A DNA stretch of 64,000 nucleotides from Ampullaceana balthica (GCA_944989445.1 CALYLW010000438.1:676769-740768), one strand, 5' to 3'; numbered from the stretch's first letter, positions 35,209 through 47,239 are shown. Notes: generated by a model not told the origin, from the letters alone. Program-made: numbers and translations.

Positions 35209-38200
35209 GTAAGTTTATTCACTCCTAAATTTATGTTTCGTAACAGAATATAAACAAGCCATCTATCAGGGAGGCAGTGACCTTTTTAAATCAGTTGTTA
35301 CATTAATAACATTTCGTGTATAACAAACGACAAAATACAAATAGTTATACTTTTCAAATATTGGTATACATTGAGGCTACATTATTTCAAGCCTGATTGT
35401 TAAAAGTCTCAACTGAAATAAATAGACGAGGATAATTATTTGGATTTGACCTGCTTATAATGAATTACTCGATTACTTGTCAACTCATGTTTATAATGAA
35501 TTACTCGATTACTTGTCAACTCATGTTTATAATGAATTACTCGATTACTTGTCATCTCATGTTTATAATGAATTACTCGATTACTTGTCAACTCATGTTT
35601 ATAATGAATTACTCGATTACTTGTCAACTCATGTTTATAATGAATTACTCGATTACTTGTCAACTCATGTTTATAATGAATTACTCGATTACTTGTCAAC
35701 TCATGTTTATAATGAATTACTTGATTACTTGTCATCTCATGTTTATAATGAATTACTTGATTACTTGTCATCTCACGTTTATAATGAATTACTCGATTAC
35801 TTGTCAACTCATGTTTATAATGAATTACTCGATTACTTGTCAACTCATGTTTATAATGAATTACTCGATTACTTGTCAACTCATGTTTATAATGAATTAC
35901 TCGATTACTTGTCAACTCATGCTTATAATGAATTACTCGATTACTTGTCAACTCATGTTTATAATGAATTACTCGATTACTTGTCAACTCATGCTTATAA
36001 TGAATTACTCGATTACTTGTCAACTCATGTTTATAATGAATTAACTTCTCCCCAGTGCATATTAGCGTAAGCCATCTGAGTACTGTCAGTAAACGAATAG
36101 CCAATGGCAAGCACGTTTACAGTAAGGAAAGACATCCGTACATGGCATCACTTCAGTTCCAGCATGATTTCAGGAGCCCATGGGAGCACATATGTGGCGC
36201 TGTACTCATAGAGGAGAAGAAGGTCAGTCATATAGTTGGTTAAAAAATCTCGCACATATTGTTGTTGGCTTCATTATGTCTCGTAACACGACATAATTTT
36301 ATGTGCTCCTGTGGAATTTGCGAGCATGGCTTTATAGCTTCTGCTGTGGCTGTACAAGCCCACTGGCGAATGGCAGCCTTTACTGTACTTCTGACACTGA
36401 AAGGTAGTATTTGTGGTTGGCTGATTTGCTCTCCTTTTTTCTCTTAAGGCGATTTACATCTTCTACCTGTTGCAGGTTTTCGTTCTCCTGCTTCTGGCCC
36501 GGCAGTCAACACCTGTCTCCATCTGTACCTGTCCCCAGCGATTTCCGCCCAACTATTTATGTAAATGCCACATAGCTTTGAGGTCTCTCTTGCAGTTATC
36601 TTTGTAACGGAGGTGAGGCCGGCCTGTAGTCCTCTTTCCTTTGCCTAGCTCAGAGTAGGGGATGTCCTTTGGGATTCTGCCATCCTCCAATCTGCGCACA
36701 AGTCCCAACCATCTGAGCCGACGCTGGCGCACATATATATATTATAGCTGTACTTATAGGGCAGAATGTCTGGTATATTATAGGCGTACACATAGGGCTG
36801 AAGGTACATCTTCCTATGCCTCCATATCGTAGCTGTACAAGTAGGGCATCGGAAAGGTCATCGTTGTTAGTGTGTTACAGCTGTACCCACAGGTCAGAAG
36901 GGCAGGTTTATTATTGCCCACATAACCTGCCTGCTGTCTGTGTGAAGTGACCCTCTTAAAAATATCCCCACTTAGTTGCTGACCGCTGTCCACTACCTGC
37001 TATCTGCATTAAGTGACACTCTTAAATATTTCCCCATTTACTTGCTGACCACTGTCCACTGCCCACTATCTATGTGAAGTGACCCTCTTAAAAATATCCC
37101 AATTAGTTGCTGACCGCTGTCCACTGCCTGCTATATGCGTGAAGTGACTCTCTTAAATATATACCCATATACTTGCTGACCACTGCCCACTGCCTGATAT
37201 CTATGTGAAGTGACCCTCTTAAATAAATCCCACTTAGTTGCTGACCGCTGTCCACTGCCTGCTGTCTGCGTGAAGTTACACTCTTAAATATATTTCATTT
37301 AGTTGCTTACCGCTGCCCACTGCCTGGTGGACATCATCTACAAGAAAAAGCGCGTGGTACTGGGTGTCCTCAACATTCAGCCTGACCTCCACGCCCACGA
37401 CCAGGTCCACGAGGTCACCAGTTTCAAGATACACCACGACTTCGAGGAGGCTTCCTCCAGGACCTACATCCACGACATCGCCATACTTCGCCTTAAGACA
37501 GGCGTCACAATAAATAAGAACGTCAAGGTGAACAAGTCGTATTTGTGATGTCTTCGTTAAAGCCGCCTCCAAATACATATAATCATTCTTAGAATCAATA
37601 CTCATCTTGATTGTTTTAAAAATTAAACTACTAAATATTACATTTGATAATGATCCAGTCAACACCTCATAATTTCTGGTTTGGTTTTATTGTATGTTGT
37701 CAATTTGAAATCTTCTTTCGTTATTCAGTGTTTTATACCCTTATATCTTACATATTACATCTTACTAACTCTGTTTCATGTCCTCACTCTTACATGTCTT
37801 TATTCTTTAATTTCTTTACTATTACATGTCTTTACTCTTGAATGTCATGACTCTTGACATGTCATTAACTTTACATGTCTTTATTCTTACATGTCTTTAC
37901 TCTTACATGTCTTTACTCTTTAATGTATTTACTCTTACATGTCTTTACTCTTACATGTCTTTACTCTTACGTGTCCTTATATTTACATGTCTTTACTCTT
38001 GAATTTTTACATTTGATTATTTTTCAATATTCCTCATCATTAAATCATTTATTTTGATGATGGTGAACAATTACAAATAAGACTTGAATTCCCTATAAGG
38101 CTTAAGTTGCATTTTTTTATTTTTTTTATTTGGAATGTAAGTTGCCAAAGGAGTTGCAATAATCAAGTTACTATTTACATTATCATTGCAGTTGTTCCCT

Positions 38201-41200
38201 GTTAAATATTCAATGATAATATGATCTTTTAAATATTTTTTTTTACTTCCCCGCTTTTACAATAATAATTAATTATTTTACAAGTTACATCAACTAAGGA
38301 GTCCCATCTAACAGCCATTTATGCTGACCCCAAAAGAAGTTAACTTTCTAATGCCTCCCATCTAACAGCCAACAATGCTGGCCCCCAAAGACCTGGCTCT
38401 AGAAGACACCAAGTGCATAATCGCAGGATGGGGCATTGGAAGGAACTTCACTGATTTCTCCAACCAGCTGAGGGCCGCCTATGTCACTGTGATCAACAAC
38501 CCATTCTGTAAACGGCTGTACGCCAAGCGACCCATCCTGCCAACAAACATTTGTTTGCATAATGACTTTGGTAGGCATTGCGTTTAACAGAGGCTAGAAA
38601 CATACAGGGCCATCCTGAGGCCGCAGTGGGCCCCGAACTTTCATAGGCCCCGCCTATCGTAATTTTCACTTATTATCCCAATCGCTATCCTGAGTCTGGG
38701 TCAGACTGGGCCCCCCCCACACAATCCGTTTCGCATACTTAGCCACACAGGGCCCCGCAATTGTTAAGGACGTGTCCTGGAAGCATACCACAAATTCTAT
38801 GTTTCAAACTCAAACTCAAGTTTGTATGTGTGTAATCTTTTCTTATTTTGAATATTGCAAAACTCCTTCTATACCGAAGATTATTGGAGATTTATAACCA
38901 ATGTTAATATTTTGAGAGAGGCGTGTATTGATATTAGAAGAAATAAAATGGCTCCCACATTTGAGCATTGTGTGTTGAGCCTGCAAGACTTGCACGGAAA
39001 AGATTGCCATAGCTAAACTAAACTCTACCTCCAGCTCAGTGGGTGTCATCCGGGGCGGCCCGCCCCCACTCACAAATTTGAAATAAAAAAAATTATTGAA
39101 AAATATGTAATATTATTATTTCAACCTACAACTTTCGTTTGCGAATTTTTCTCATGGCAAAGTTTTCAAACAAGTAAGTAAAGCTACGTAAGCTTACAAG
39201 TTCCTTTTCAATGCTCATTAGAGCATACTCAGTCTTTGTTGTCCCATGCAAATTTTTACTCATTTTACATTATTTTCAACTTTGAAAAGGATCGCTCTCA
39301 GCAGCAGTTTGATGTCATCATTGAAAGATAGATGCGAAGTGCGGTGTGTACATTTGAAAAGGACTGTGTGAAATTTAGCTCCTTCAAAAGCAGCAAATTT
39401 TTTAGCTCTGTGCACGTGTTTTGAGTTTCGCATTGGGCTACTTCATTTTCCTTACCCTGTGCCTGGGTCTGGACAATAACTTTTTTAAGAGTTTTGAAAA
39501 TTGGACTAATTCTGAAGGTAAACAGTCTCCGAAATCGCTTGAATATTCATCCATTTACTTGGCTGCTGCCTATCGGATGGCGAAATTGCTGAGCTCAGTT
39601 AGGTTTGAAAGAAAGCCAAATTTCTCATGGATGTCTTTATATGCGCCTAGTCGATGTTGTAGGGTTTAAGAAAGTTTGTCAATGATTACCAGAAATACCT
39701 CAACCTTGAATTTTTGTCTGACGCATTCTTTTTAAAAAATTTTTTATAGCATTGAAGATTGTTTATACCCTTTTTTTAACCACGGATTTGTCCTTTCCTT
39801 TGTCTTCATAGTAATCAAATTAAGAATGCTGTCTTTTAACAAACTCAAATTTAAAATAAAATAGCGATTTCCAGTTGTTCAAGTTCCTTTAGAAATCCCT
39901 CTGCTTCAAGTCGACAGTCACGTGGCTGATTTTCGTTTGTTGCTAATTCTTCCAGTGCTGCGATATTCTCATGGTATGAGTTATTACAGCATCATGTCAG
40001 GCTAACCATATTGTGTCAGACAAGGCTTTGTTAACATGTATCAATTTCATGTGCTTTTGAAGTACCTGTCAACGATGAGTAGATGCAACAAGCCGGGTAT
40101 AATGATTTTGAAGAAGACAAAAAAATCTGACTGCAGCAGGACAACCTGCTGCACTTATCCAAACCAAATTAATAGAATGAGCTGTGCACGGCACATATTG
40201 AGCAACAATGCACTTCTCATAAAGAATAGCCTGGTTTCCGTTATACTTCCTACTCATATTTGCCGCATTGCCGTATGACTGGCAAAGGCATTTTCAGAGA
40301 TTCATACAAACATTTGCCTGCATCTTCATTATACACTATAATAAGTTTGGGGGACCTTAAATTATTGGGGGCCCCTCGCCTTAGCCCGTTCAGCAACTCC
40401 CTTTTAATCCGCCATATGGGGGACGGGGTCACGCATCTGTGACTATGTGTGACGAGGGGGAGGGTGTGTTTAAAAAATGTGACGTCACATAAAAAAGCGC
40501 AACTTTAAATAAAAGTTCAACTTAAATATTTGATTGTTTACAATTTTTTTAATGACGTTTTCAATGGCTTCACGCGTGTTACGATATTAGAGAATAGAAT
40601 TACCCTAAATGCATATTTAAATTACAAAATATAATTTGCAACATGCTAATTTTTATTGAGAAAATACGGCTTGAGAGAGGGGGGGCTGTCAAGGCTTTGT
40701 AACGTCATATCGTAAAAGAATGTGTGGGGGTTAAGTTTTTGTGACAAAGTAAGACGCTGGGGGAGGGTGGGGTAAAAATCGGCAACCTCACGTGACGACA
40801 TTTATGGACGACCCCTTCAGTCGTGAAGGGTGACACCATGAGCTACCGTCCCGGGTGACAACAACCCTAGCGACGCCTCGGCTCCAGCTAGACTTCTAAA
40901 CAACAACACTTTTTTTCCTTTGAACAGTTAACTTTTATACAAACACAAGGTAACGTTTCGTAATTCCGCCGCAGAATTAATATTGATACTATATTATGAC
41001 ACGGATGTTAATCAGCGACTTTTCGTTGTGTGTGTGTGTGTGTAGCAGCAGTTCATCACTCATCACCCTATAATATAGAAGGACGCTTCTACGCCGTATG
41101 GTTAGACCCAATTGATTCCACCTCGGGACGTTTTGACCAACGAATCGGTCGACCACTAAGTATTTAACTGGGTCGATTTGACCGCTGATTAGGGTTATGA

Positions 41201-44200
41201 AAATCCTGCAATTGTACAGTGCATGTCAAATGAGGGCAGAATGCACGGTATTAAGTGTTATATCATCTTAATACTCTTTAAATAAGAACTTAGATTCAAG
41301 TGACGAATCGACCATTATGCAAATTGTCTGGGTCAAAATTCCCCACTGGTCAAATGGTCTGGGTCGACTCATCCCACTAGTCAAATTGTCCTTGTCGACA
41401 CTTACCACTGATCAAATTGTCTAGGACGACACATGCACTTTGTCAAATTGTCTGCGTCGACACATGCACTTTGTCAAATTGTCTGCGTCGACACATCCCA
41501 CTTGTCAAATTAGGCAGGTCAAATCTATTAGTCGTTAATTAATACTTGACTGTTTTAATTGTTTATACTTGATTCCATGGTGCTAATTTTCATATGATAT
41601 ATTCATGAAGATATTTATGTGTTTTTCCCCCGTTTTTCTTTCGAATTGTTCATTGCAAGACACATGATAACATAAAAACAATAATAGATTTTGAAAATTT
41701 GGGTCCAAACGTCAGTGATTAAATCACAGGTTCCAAACCTTTTTCGGGTGTCGACACCCCTTTTTATAAAAATCAAGTTACCCGCACCTTCCTATACATT
41801 GCATTTCTTTAAAATTAGGTATTTAAAAAACACGAAAATAGATTTTAATACAATTTTATTTTAAATTTGTTTAATAATTAATTTGTTGTGATGGTTGAAA
41901 GCTCATATTACTAATCAGGACTCAAATTCGCGGGTGAGTTTTTGTTAACGCCAACCTTGTGTCATTCTCAACAATTAATTGATTTATTTCTGTAGATGAG
42001 TTATGCAGACACAAATGGAACTGGAACAGTGATGGAATCTGGTTACACACCAGAGCTGATGGAGGACTTTTCAACACTGCCCGCCTCCGAGCCAAGACCA
42101 AAATGACAGATATCCTAATTCATGAGCTACTCTTTGCGAATGATGCGGCATTAACAGCACACACAGAAACTGGTTTGCAACAACTCGTGTCAAGCTTCTC
42201 CAATGCTTGCAAAGAATTGGGTCTGAAAATCAGCTTGAAAAAGAAAACATCATGGCCCAAGACACACAACCTCCTCCTACCATCAATATCGACAATGTAA
42301 ACTTGGAGGTTGTGGACAGCTTCACCAACTTGGGTTCCAAGGTCTCCAATACATTGTCCATTGAATTGACAAGGCAGCTGCCAAAATGGCTAAATTAAGC
42401 AAATGGGTCTGGCAAAACAACAAGTTAACAGAGAAAACCAAACTGTGTGTCTATAGAGCCTGCGTCATTAGTACACTGCTATAAGGGAGCGAGACATGGA
42501 CCACTTATACATCCCAAGAGCGCAAGCTTAATAGCTTCCACTTGAGATGCCTGCGGCTCATCCTAGGCATTAAATGGCAAGACAAGGTGCCTAATACTGA
42601 GGTTCTAATGCGTGCCAATACCCAAAGCATGTTCTCAATCCTTAGTGAAAGACGCCTTAGATGGCTAGGACATGTTAAAAGAATGAGCCCTGGCCGCATC
42701 CCAAAAGGACCTCCTATATGGAGAACTGGCATTGGAAAAGAGGAAGACAGGTCGCCCACGTCTGCGATTTAAAGATGTCTGCCAAAGGGACATGAAAGCA
42801 GCCAGAATACGCACAAGCGACTGGGAGTGTAAGGCAGAAGAACGATCTACGTGGCGCACAGTTGTCAAAGAGGGCGTCATAGTAGCCGAGGAGCGAAGGA
42901 TGGAGGAGGCTACAGAAAGAAGAGCTAGGAGAAAGGCCAAAACATTTGGAAGCACATAACTCGTGTGTAAAAGCTGTGGTAAAGACTGTCACTCAAGGAT
43001 AGGACTGCACAGCCACTCGAGGAAATGCAACCCAACTCAACAGTGATGCACCATCGTCTCGCGAGACAGAAGGATGCCGATTATTAATGGGCCAACATAG
43101 TGACATGTCGGTATGAATGATACACACCAAACCAGAACTGTGTGGGCAATTGTTCATTCTGCAAGTTACGTGATGAGGAATCATTCCGCACATCCAGGAA
43201 TTCATCTTATTTTCGGGGAATGATGGCTACTTCAAGGGAACAAGAAAATGTAGTTTCTTCTTTCAGCTCAGTGAAATTAAGCTGGAGTTAGCTTTCAAGC
43301 GAGTCTAGATGTCCACTAATCTCCTCTTTCAAATGTTCATTTATTTCACCTTCAGATTAATTTACCTCCCTGCAGAGTTTCTTAAACATAACAATGTTTA
43401 CAAATATATATTTTTTCGTTACCTTTACATCTTGGATTAAAATGGCTTGAGATTATCATAAAATGTGATAATATTCGTTTCCATTCCCTAAAGTTTCAGG
43501 TTAAACCTATTTTACTGTTCTAATATATCTGCTAAATATGCTACTCTTTTCAACCAAGCTTTGTAGTTATAATATACCAAGGGGTACAACTTGATTTAAT
43601 CTTTCATTTCAAAGTAATGATTCACAACATATCAACTCAAGACTCATTATAAAATGTAAAATATATTTTTGTGAATATTTTGTTAATGTATTGTTTAAGT
43701 TGGTGACCCCTCAGATTGCCCGAAAAGACCCCTTAGGAGTCGCAACCCACAGGTGGGAACCCGTGGATTAAACAATCCTTGATCCGAAGCGTCCATGGAT
43801 TCAATTGATGGAATCCAAGGTCCAGGGATTCAATTGATGGAATCCAAGGTCCAGGGATTCAATTGATGGGATTGAAGGCTCCAGGTCTCAGCTGATAGGG
43901 TCGAAACCCCATTGAAACCTTATCACTAAGTTTAAAACAAACGAGGAAATGTTATAAATGCTTTAGGTTTGGTAATTGTCTAAGGGCATTCATTGAATTG
44001 AATCGTCCTTATGCAAAATGTAAACGTTAAATCTAAATTTCATTGAACAATTGTCCATCGTGAACAGATGACGACAACGATCGCCCAGGGGCGTGTCTTG
44101 GTGATGACGGTGGGCCTGTGATGTGTGGGAAGAAATTTGAGTTCCTTGCCGGAATCACGTCGTGGGGAAAGGACTGCGGTAATGAAGAAGTTGCCCCTTT

Positions 44201-44535
44201 GTAGTTGCCGTCCCTTGTTTAATGGGACTTGTAGTGGCCCTTTCCTCGTTACCTTCCCTTAATGGTTTGACTTGTAGTGTATAAAGTTTACTCTTTGATA
44301 CTTATTAATGTTGCCTTTCGCAGAAAATTATTGCATGATTTGTTTTCACTTGCTGGTAAATGTGTTTGTTAAGCTATTTTATGCGTTCTTGTTTGATTTT
44401 TGTATTTTTATCCTCGATAATTTTAGAGATCAATTTAATAATTTATTTATTTTTGTTTTGTTATTTCTTACAGATTCACTGCCCAGTGTGTCCACCAGAG
44501 TATCTAATTACAACGACTGGATCAAAGTAATTTAA
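35175..44535 (+). CDS. secreted S1-family serine protease homologue, catalytic Ser replaced by Asp
   Basis: Six exons (35175-35208, 36056-36222, 37303-37527, 38369-38570, 44068-44178, 44474-44535) join in consistent phase to 801 nt, 266 residues plus stop. Layout: signal peptide (MKTLNILICVCVHISVS), short propeptide ending VSKR, mature start IANGK, His57 in LLTAAHC, Asp102 in IHDIAIL, and ACLGDDGGP where trypsins have GDSGGP. Cysteine pairs 42-58, 136-201, 168-182 and 191-220 (chymotrypsin numbering) are all present, as is Asp194. Residue 189 is Gly, not the trypsin Asp. Without Ser195 it should not hydrolyse peptides, so it is a serine protease homologue, a group often used as clip-type cofactors, lectin-like binders or decoys. 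No clip domain is present. Introns contain many transposons. Confidence 0.87.
35455..36045. repeat. 36-bp minisatellite in intron 1
   Basis: About sixteen near-identical copies of ATAATGAATTACTCGATTAC plus 16 bases. Because 36 is divisible by three and the unit lacks stops in several frames, long artefactual open frames appear on both strands. The array ends about 10 bp before the exon 2 acceptor. Confidence 0.97.
36056..36222 (+). CDS. exon 2: propeptide and mature N-terminus
   Basis: Acceptor CTTCTCCCCAG, donor GTCAGT, phase 1 in, phase 0 out. Encodes HISVSHLSTVSKR, the mature start IANGKHVYSKERHPYMASLQ and ICGAVLIEEKK with Cys42. Confidence 0.87.
36255..36735 (-). pseudogene. LINE C-terminal fragment
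   Basis: On the minus strand from about 36735: RRLRWLGLVRRLEDGRIPKD, then GKGKRTTGRPHLRYKDNCKR, the characteristic tail of this RT family, followed by decayed sequence to about 36255. Confidence 0.8.
36920..37302 (+). repeat. 65-66-bp tandem copies of the intron/His-exon junction
   Basis: TTGCTGACC(G/A)CTG(T/C)CCACT occurs at 36976, 37042, 37107, 37173 and 37238, then the real exon at 37303 (TTGCTTACCGCTGCCCACTG). Each copy includes the intron end (TTAG or TTAC) and codes LLTAVHCL or LLTTVHC in the exon's phase. Three copies (36976, 37107, 37238) keep an AG acceptor; two have TAC instead. Each copy hits a stop about 12 codons later. Confidence 0.92.
37303..37527 (+). CDS. exon 3: catalytic His and Asp
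   Basis: Acceptor TTCATTTAG, donor GTGAAC, phase 0 on both sides. LLTAAHCLVDII contains His57 and Cys58; TYIHDIAILRLKT contains Asp102. Confidence 0.9.
37780..38000. repeat. 16-bp minisatellite
   Basis: About thirteen variable copies of TCTTTACTCTTACATG in the intron following exon 3. Confidence 0.9.
38301..38368 (+). repeat. duplicated acceptor upstream of exon 4
   Basis: CCCATCTAACAGCCATTTATGCTGACCCC at 38303 onward is repeated 54 bp later as the true junction (CCCATCTAACAGCCAACAATG). The upstream copy is also a plausible acceptor and would read PFMLTPKEV in phase before continuing into intron sequence. Confidence 0.85.
38369..38570 (+). CDS. exon 4: middle of C-terminal barrel
   Basis: Acceptor ATCTAACAG, donor GTAGGC, phase 0 in, phase 1 out. 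DTKCIIAGWGIG (Cys136), NNPFCKRLY (Cys168) and PTNICLHNDF (Cys182) are canonical S1 blocks. Confidence 0.88.
38605..40395 (-). pseudogene. hAT transposon relic (ZMYM-type transposase)
   Basis: The left end looks like a hAT terminus (CAGGGCCATCCTGAGGCCGC). The minus strand contains MSRKYNGNQAILYEKCIVAQ, YVPCTAHSINLVW and ASTHR (40069-40257), and near 39320 TSNCCCERSFSKLKIM, the C-terminal dimerisation block of zinc-finger MYM-type hAT transposases. Many stops; right end not clear. Confidence 0.7.
40418..40815. mobile_element. MITE-like relative of the 20590-22226 element
   Basis: Shares GGTCACGCATCTGTGACTAT-like and GTGACGTCACAT subterminal blocks on the left and GGTAAAAATCGGC...TTTATGGACGACCCC on the right. 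The left terminus is decayed. Confidence 0.65.
41318..41525. repeat. ~32-bp minisatellite
   Basis: About six diverged copies of CAAATTGTCTG(G/C)GTCGACAC plus CATCCCACTTGT. Confidence 0.88.
41725..43765. mobile_element. hAT-type element containing a LINE fragment
   Basis: Ends CACAGGTTCCAAACCTTTTT and CACAGGTGGGAACCCGTG are imperfect inverted repeats of the hAT type with GTCGACACCCC/GGAGTCGCAACCC subterminals. Flanks GATTAAAT (41717-41724) and GATTAAAC (43766-43773) match 7 of 8 bases. No hAT transposase seen; the interior is largely LINE. Confidence 0.7.
41990..43085 (+). pseudogene. LINE RT C-terminal half, frameshifted
   Basis: Reads GLFNTARLRAKTKMTDILIH, then ELLFANDAALTAHTETGLQQ where the RT catalytic FADD has become FAND. 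Then VVDSFTNLGS, KLCVYRACVISTLL, RCLRLILGIKWQDKVPNTEV, RRLRWLGHVKRM and GRPRLRFKDVCQRDMKAARI in successive frames, ending with a Cys/His finger (CKSCGKDCHSRIGLHSHSRK). The 3' tail CACCATCGTCTCGCGAGACA recurs near 47525. Confidence 0.85.
43793..43885. repeat. 28-bp tandem repeat, three copies
   Basis: GGATTCAATTGATGGAATCC plus AAGGTCCA three times, the last diverged. Confidence 0.9.
44068..44178 (+). CDS. exon 5: GDDGGP region
   Basis: Acceptor CGTGAACAG, donor GTAATG, phase 1 in and out. Encodes DDDNDRPGACLGDDGGPVMC, then GKKFEFLAGITSWGKDC. The codon at the Ser195 position is GAC (Asp). Cys191, Cys201 and Cys220 are intact and SWG (214-216) is normal. Confidence 0.9.
44474..44535 (+). CDS. 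exon 6: C-terminus
   Basis: Acceptor TTTCTTACAG, phase 1. Encodes DSLPSVSTRVSNYNDWIKVI and TAA, the usual C-terminal helix. S1 proteases usually have PGVYTRV; Tyr228 is Ser here. Confidence 0.9.
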
Positions 44536-44927
44536 TACAAATTAACAAACGCACGCACCACTGGTAACATAAAATGCAAAATACACAAAATTTATCGCAG
44601 TTCAACACTGTATGATTTATAACATAACAACACGTCGTCGATGTCTTAGGTTCTGTATTATTGCTATAGATGAAGGTTGATCAACGTTCTGTATTATGAC
44701 TAAAGATTAATGTTGACTACGGTTCTGCATTATTGGTATAGAAATAGTATAGATGAATGTCGACCAAGGATCTGTAAAATTTCTATAGATCAAATTTGAC
44801 TTGGTTCTGAAATATTCCTTTAGAACAACGGTGGCCGAACTGAGTCTTGCGAACGGCATGCTGCTCTTTTGTGTTCACATTGCGGCTTGCAAACAATTAT
44901 TCCGATTAAAACTTTTCGTTGTAACTA

Positions 44928-45628
44928 CAGTAACATTCCGATAATCCAGCACGTTCGGGACCGGCTCGGTGCCGGACTATCAAAAATTCCGGTCTATCGG
45001 GCGGTGCCCCTTCTTTTTAGTGTAGGCTTTGCCGTAAAACAAATGTACTTTGTTTTGTTAAGTACATACGGTATACATACATAAATGGTAATTATAAGAA
45101 CAATTAGGTTAATAGTTAAACTACAAATACAGTATGCAAATACAACAAAGTTTATTTTACATTTCATATATTGTATGTACACGTACTGTAAAACATATTT
45201 CACTTAGATTTTTAAAAAGTCACGAATGTCTTTTTGTTTTCTTGACTTTTGGCGTTTAGTATAAAATTTATTTCTAACGATATGGAAATCAATAATTTCT
45301 GAAGCACTGACACAGTTTACTGCGATGTGAAAGGACACAAAATAACAACGCACAAAAAAAATGGCGAGACGCTTCGTGATTGATTATCTGTGCTGCACTG
45401 CACCTGTATTTGTTGTGACAGCTGAGACTAGCCGGTCGCCAATTGTTTCCGAACAACACCGAGTGCTTCCCCGAAATACCCCGAAAACTTCCGAAAAGCT
45501 CTCGAGCGTTTTTATTTGCTTTAAAGACACATTTTTGGAGAAAATCAAATTTTTTACAATTTTCCGGAGGGATGCCGGACTATCGGGCATTCCGGACTGT
45601 TGGACGCCGGATTATCGGACTTTTACTG
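44928..45628. mobile_element. pogo/Tigger-type MITE
   Basis: Inverted ends CAGTAACATTCCGATAATCC and the complement of GGATTATCGGACTTTTACTG, with TA on each side (44926-44927, 45629-45630). Subterminal GCCGGACTATC is mirrored. 701 bp, no transposase. Confidence 0.8.
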
Positions 45629-46241
45629 TATTTCAAAAATAAATGAAAGTTCAAAAATCTCCCCTACAACATATTTAGGCTTCATTTTAATTTAAAAGTT
45701 TAAGGGAGAAATAGATTTCTGATTCATTGGTGATGTAGACTGTTAAGTTTCTGATTCCGGTAAAAATCTGCATTTCAAAGTACTAAACATAACTGTCAGT
45801 CCTACTAAAGTTAAAAATAAATCACAAAAGAATTTTTTTTAAATTGTCAGTGGATTCGTTACCCACAGTGCTTCAATGCGGCTCTCAGCTCTCAACAATT
45901 TATTTTTAAATGTATAAAATGGCTCTCTTTTTCTACAGGACTGTTCCTCACCCTCCCCCCTTTCCAATGAGCTTATTTATGAGATGCGCGTCACATTAGG
46001 AATAACCGTAGCACCCTACGCGTCACATTGTGTGTAACCTTACCATCATGCGCTTCACATGCGGGATCATCTGTGCACCATTGTTGCACGGCTAATGTAT
46101 GCACGCTTTAGTTGATGCCAAAATACCAAGATTTTGTTTCTGTATCGTCCCGATACCCTTTGGCGCTGTGGTCATATCACTAGTAAAAGCCACATGCCTA
46201 TTAAGCTATTGTTTTACTTTTGTTAATAAAATAAAATGAAT

Positions 46242-46313
46242 GGGCCCGTCCGGGATTTGAACCCGGGACCTCTCGCACCCAAAGCGAGAATCATACCACT
46301 AGACCAACGAGCC
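46242..46313 (-). tRNA. tRNA-Pro (UGG), copy 1
   Basis: 72 nt. Acceptor GGCTCGT/ACGGGCC, D arm with TAGTGG, anticodon arm CTCGC-TTTGGGT-GCGAG giving UGG, T arm CCGGGTTCAAATCCCGG, discriminator C. Intact cloverleaf with A and B boxes. Confidence 0.97.
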
Positions 46314-46649
46314 GTTAGAATATATTTTCATAATTTTTTTGAAAGGTTTCATTTTAAAACGCGATTGTTAATGCAGCTTAAGAGTAGCATTTAATCCGGT
46401 TACAGCAGCTGTTAAGTTCGGTCTCCCCTGTATTTGTGATATGACGTAATCCATCTCTGACCTCAAAGGTCATCGTAAGATCAATACTACGTTCATCGAC
46501 CTTACAATGTAGAAGAAATGTAATTATTTACAATTGAGGTGCACTATTTGATATAAGCTTCAATAAATATATGTCATTTAATATGAATCATGGACATTGA
46601 GCTGTTGCTTTGTCAATTAATACAAACCTTTTATCTGATGTGGAAAATA

Positions 46650-47145
46650 ACAGATGCTCTTTGTAAAAAAGAAGATATTGCCAATATTGCGTCCTTTGCC
46701 TATTCATGATTTATGTCTAGTCTTGTAGTTGTCTTGGGATTTTTAATTTTGCTAGCGTGTTGGTTGGTTCTCCTAGTTTGTTCCGGCAACCCAACTACGT
46801 CCGAATTCCAGGCGTGAAGAACGATTATTTGTATGTCTTTTCTTGAATATTGAACAAAATACGCCTTGTTATCCCTATGTCTATCTGAGTGCCATATTAC
46901 ATTGTTGCATGTGTTGTAATTCCAAGTTAGAATTAATTGCCTATTGTATTATTAATACTACGCTCTTTCTTCTTCTATCCTCTAGGGTTTCTAGGTTTAA
47001 TGATTCAACTAATGGTGTTATTCTTGTCGATTTTGAATATTGTACAGAATCAAGCCTGCTGCTATTTTTTGAATTTGTTCTAGTTCTAGTTTATGAATAT
47101 TTTCTCTAGTATATGATTCCAATACAGAAGATACACATTCTTTCT
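46650..47145 (-). mobile_element. degenerate LINE 3' region
   Basis: Contains the shared 3' signature (GATATTGCCAATATTGCGTC, CCTATTCATGATTTATGTCT) in the same orientation as 33965-34300, followed by decayed coding sequence. Confidence 0.5.
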
Positions 47146-47239
47146 AGTGTAGGTCTGATCAATGTAAGGAAGAATTTTATTGTTATTATCTTAATTACAT
47201 TTGTAAAAGCTTCTTTTTATAAAGCCTAAAATTTGGTTG

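Noticed and set aside
35436..36110. Open frames of about 200 codons on both strands with 12-residue repeats
   Set aside because: They follow from a 36-bp minisatellite whose unit has no stop in several frames; the array is intronic.
44820..45955. Possible outer hAT element around the pogo MITE
   Set aside because: The left part resembles a hAT terminus but no matching right terminus or duplication could be located.
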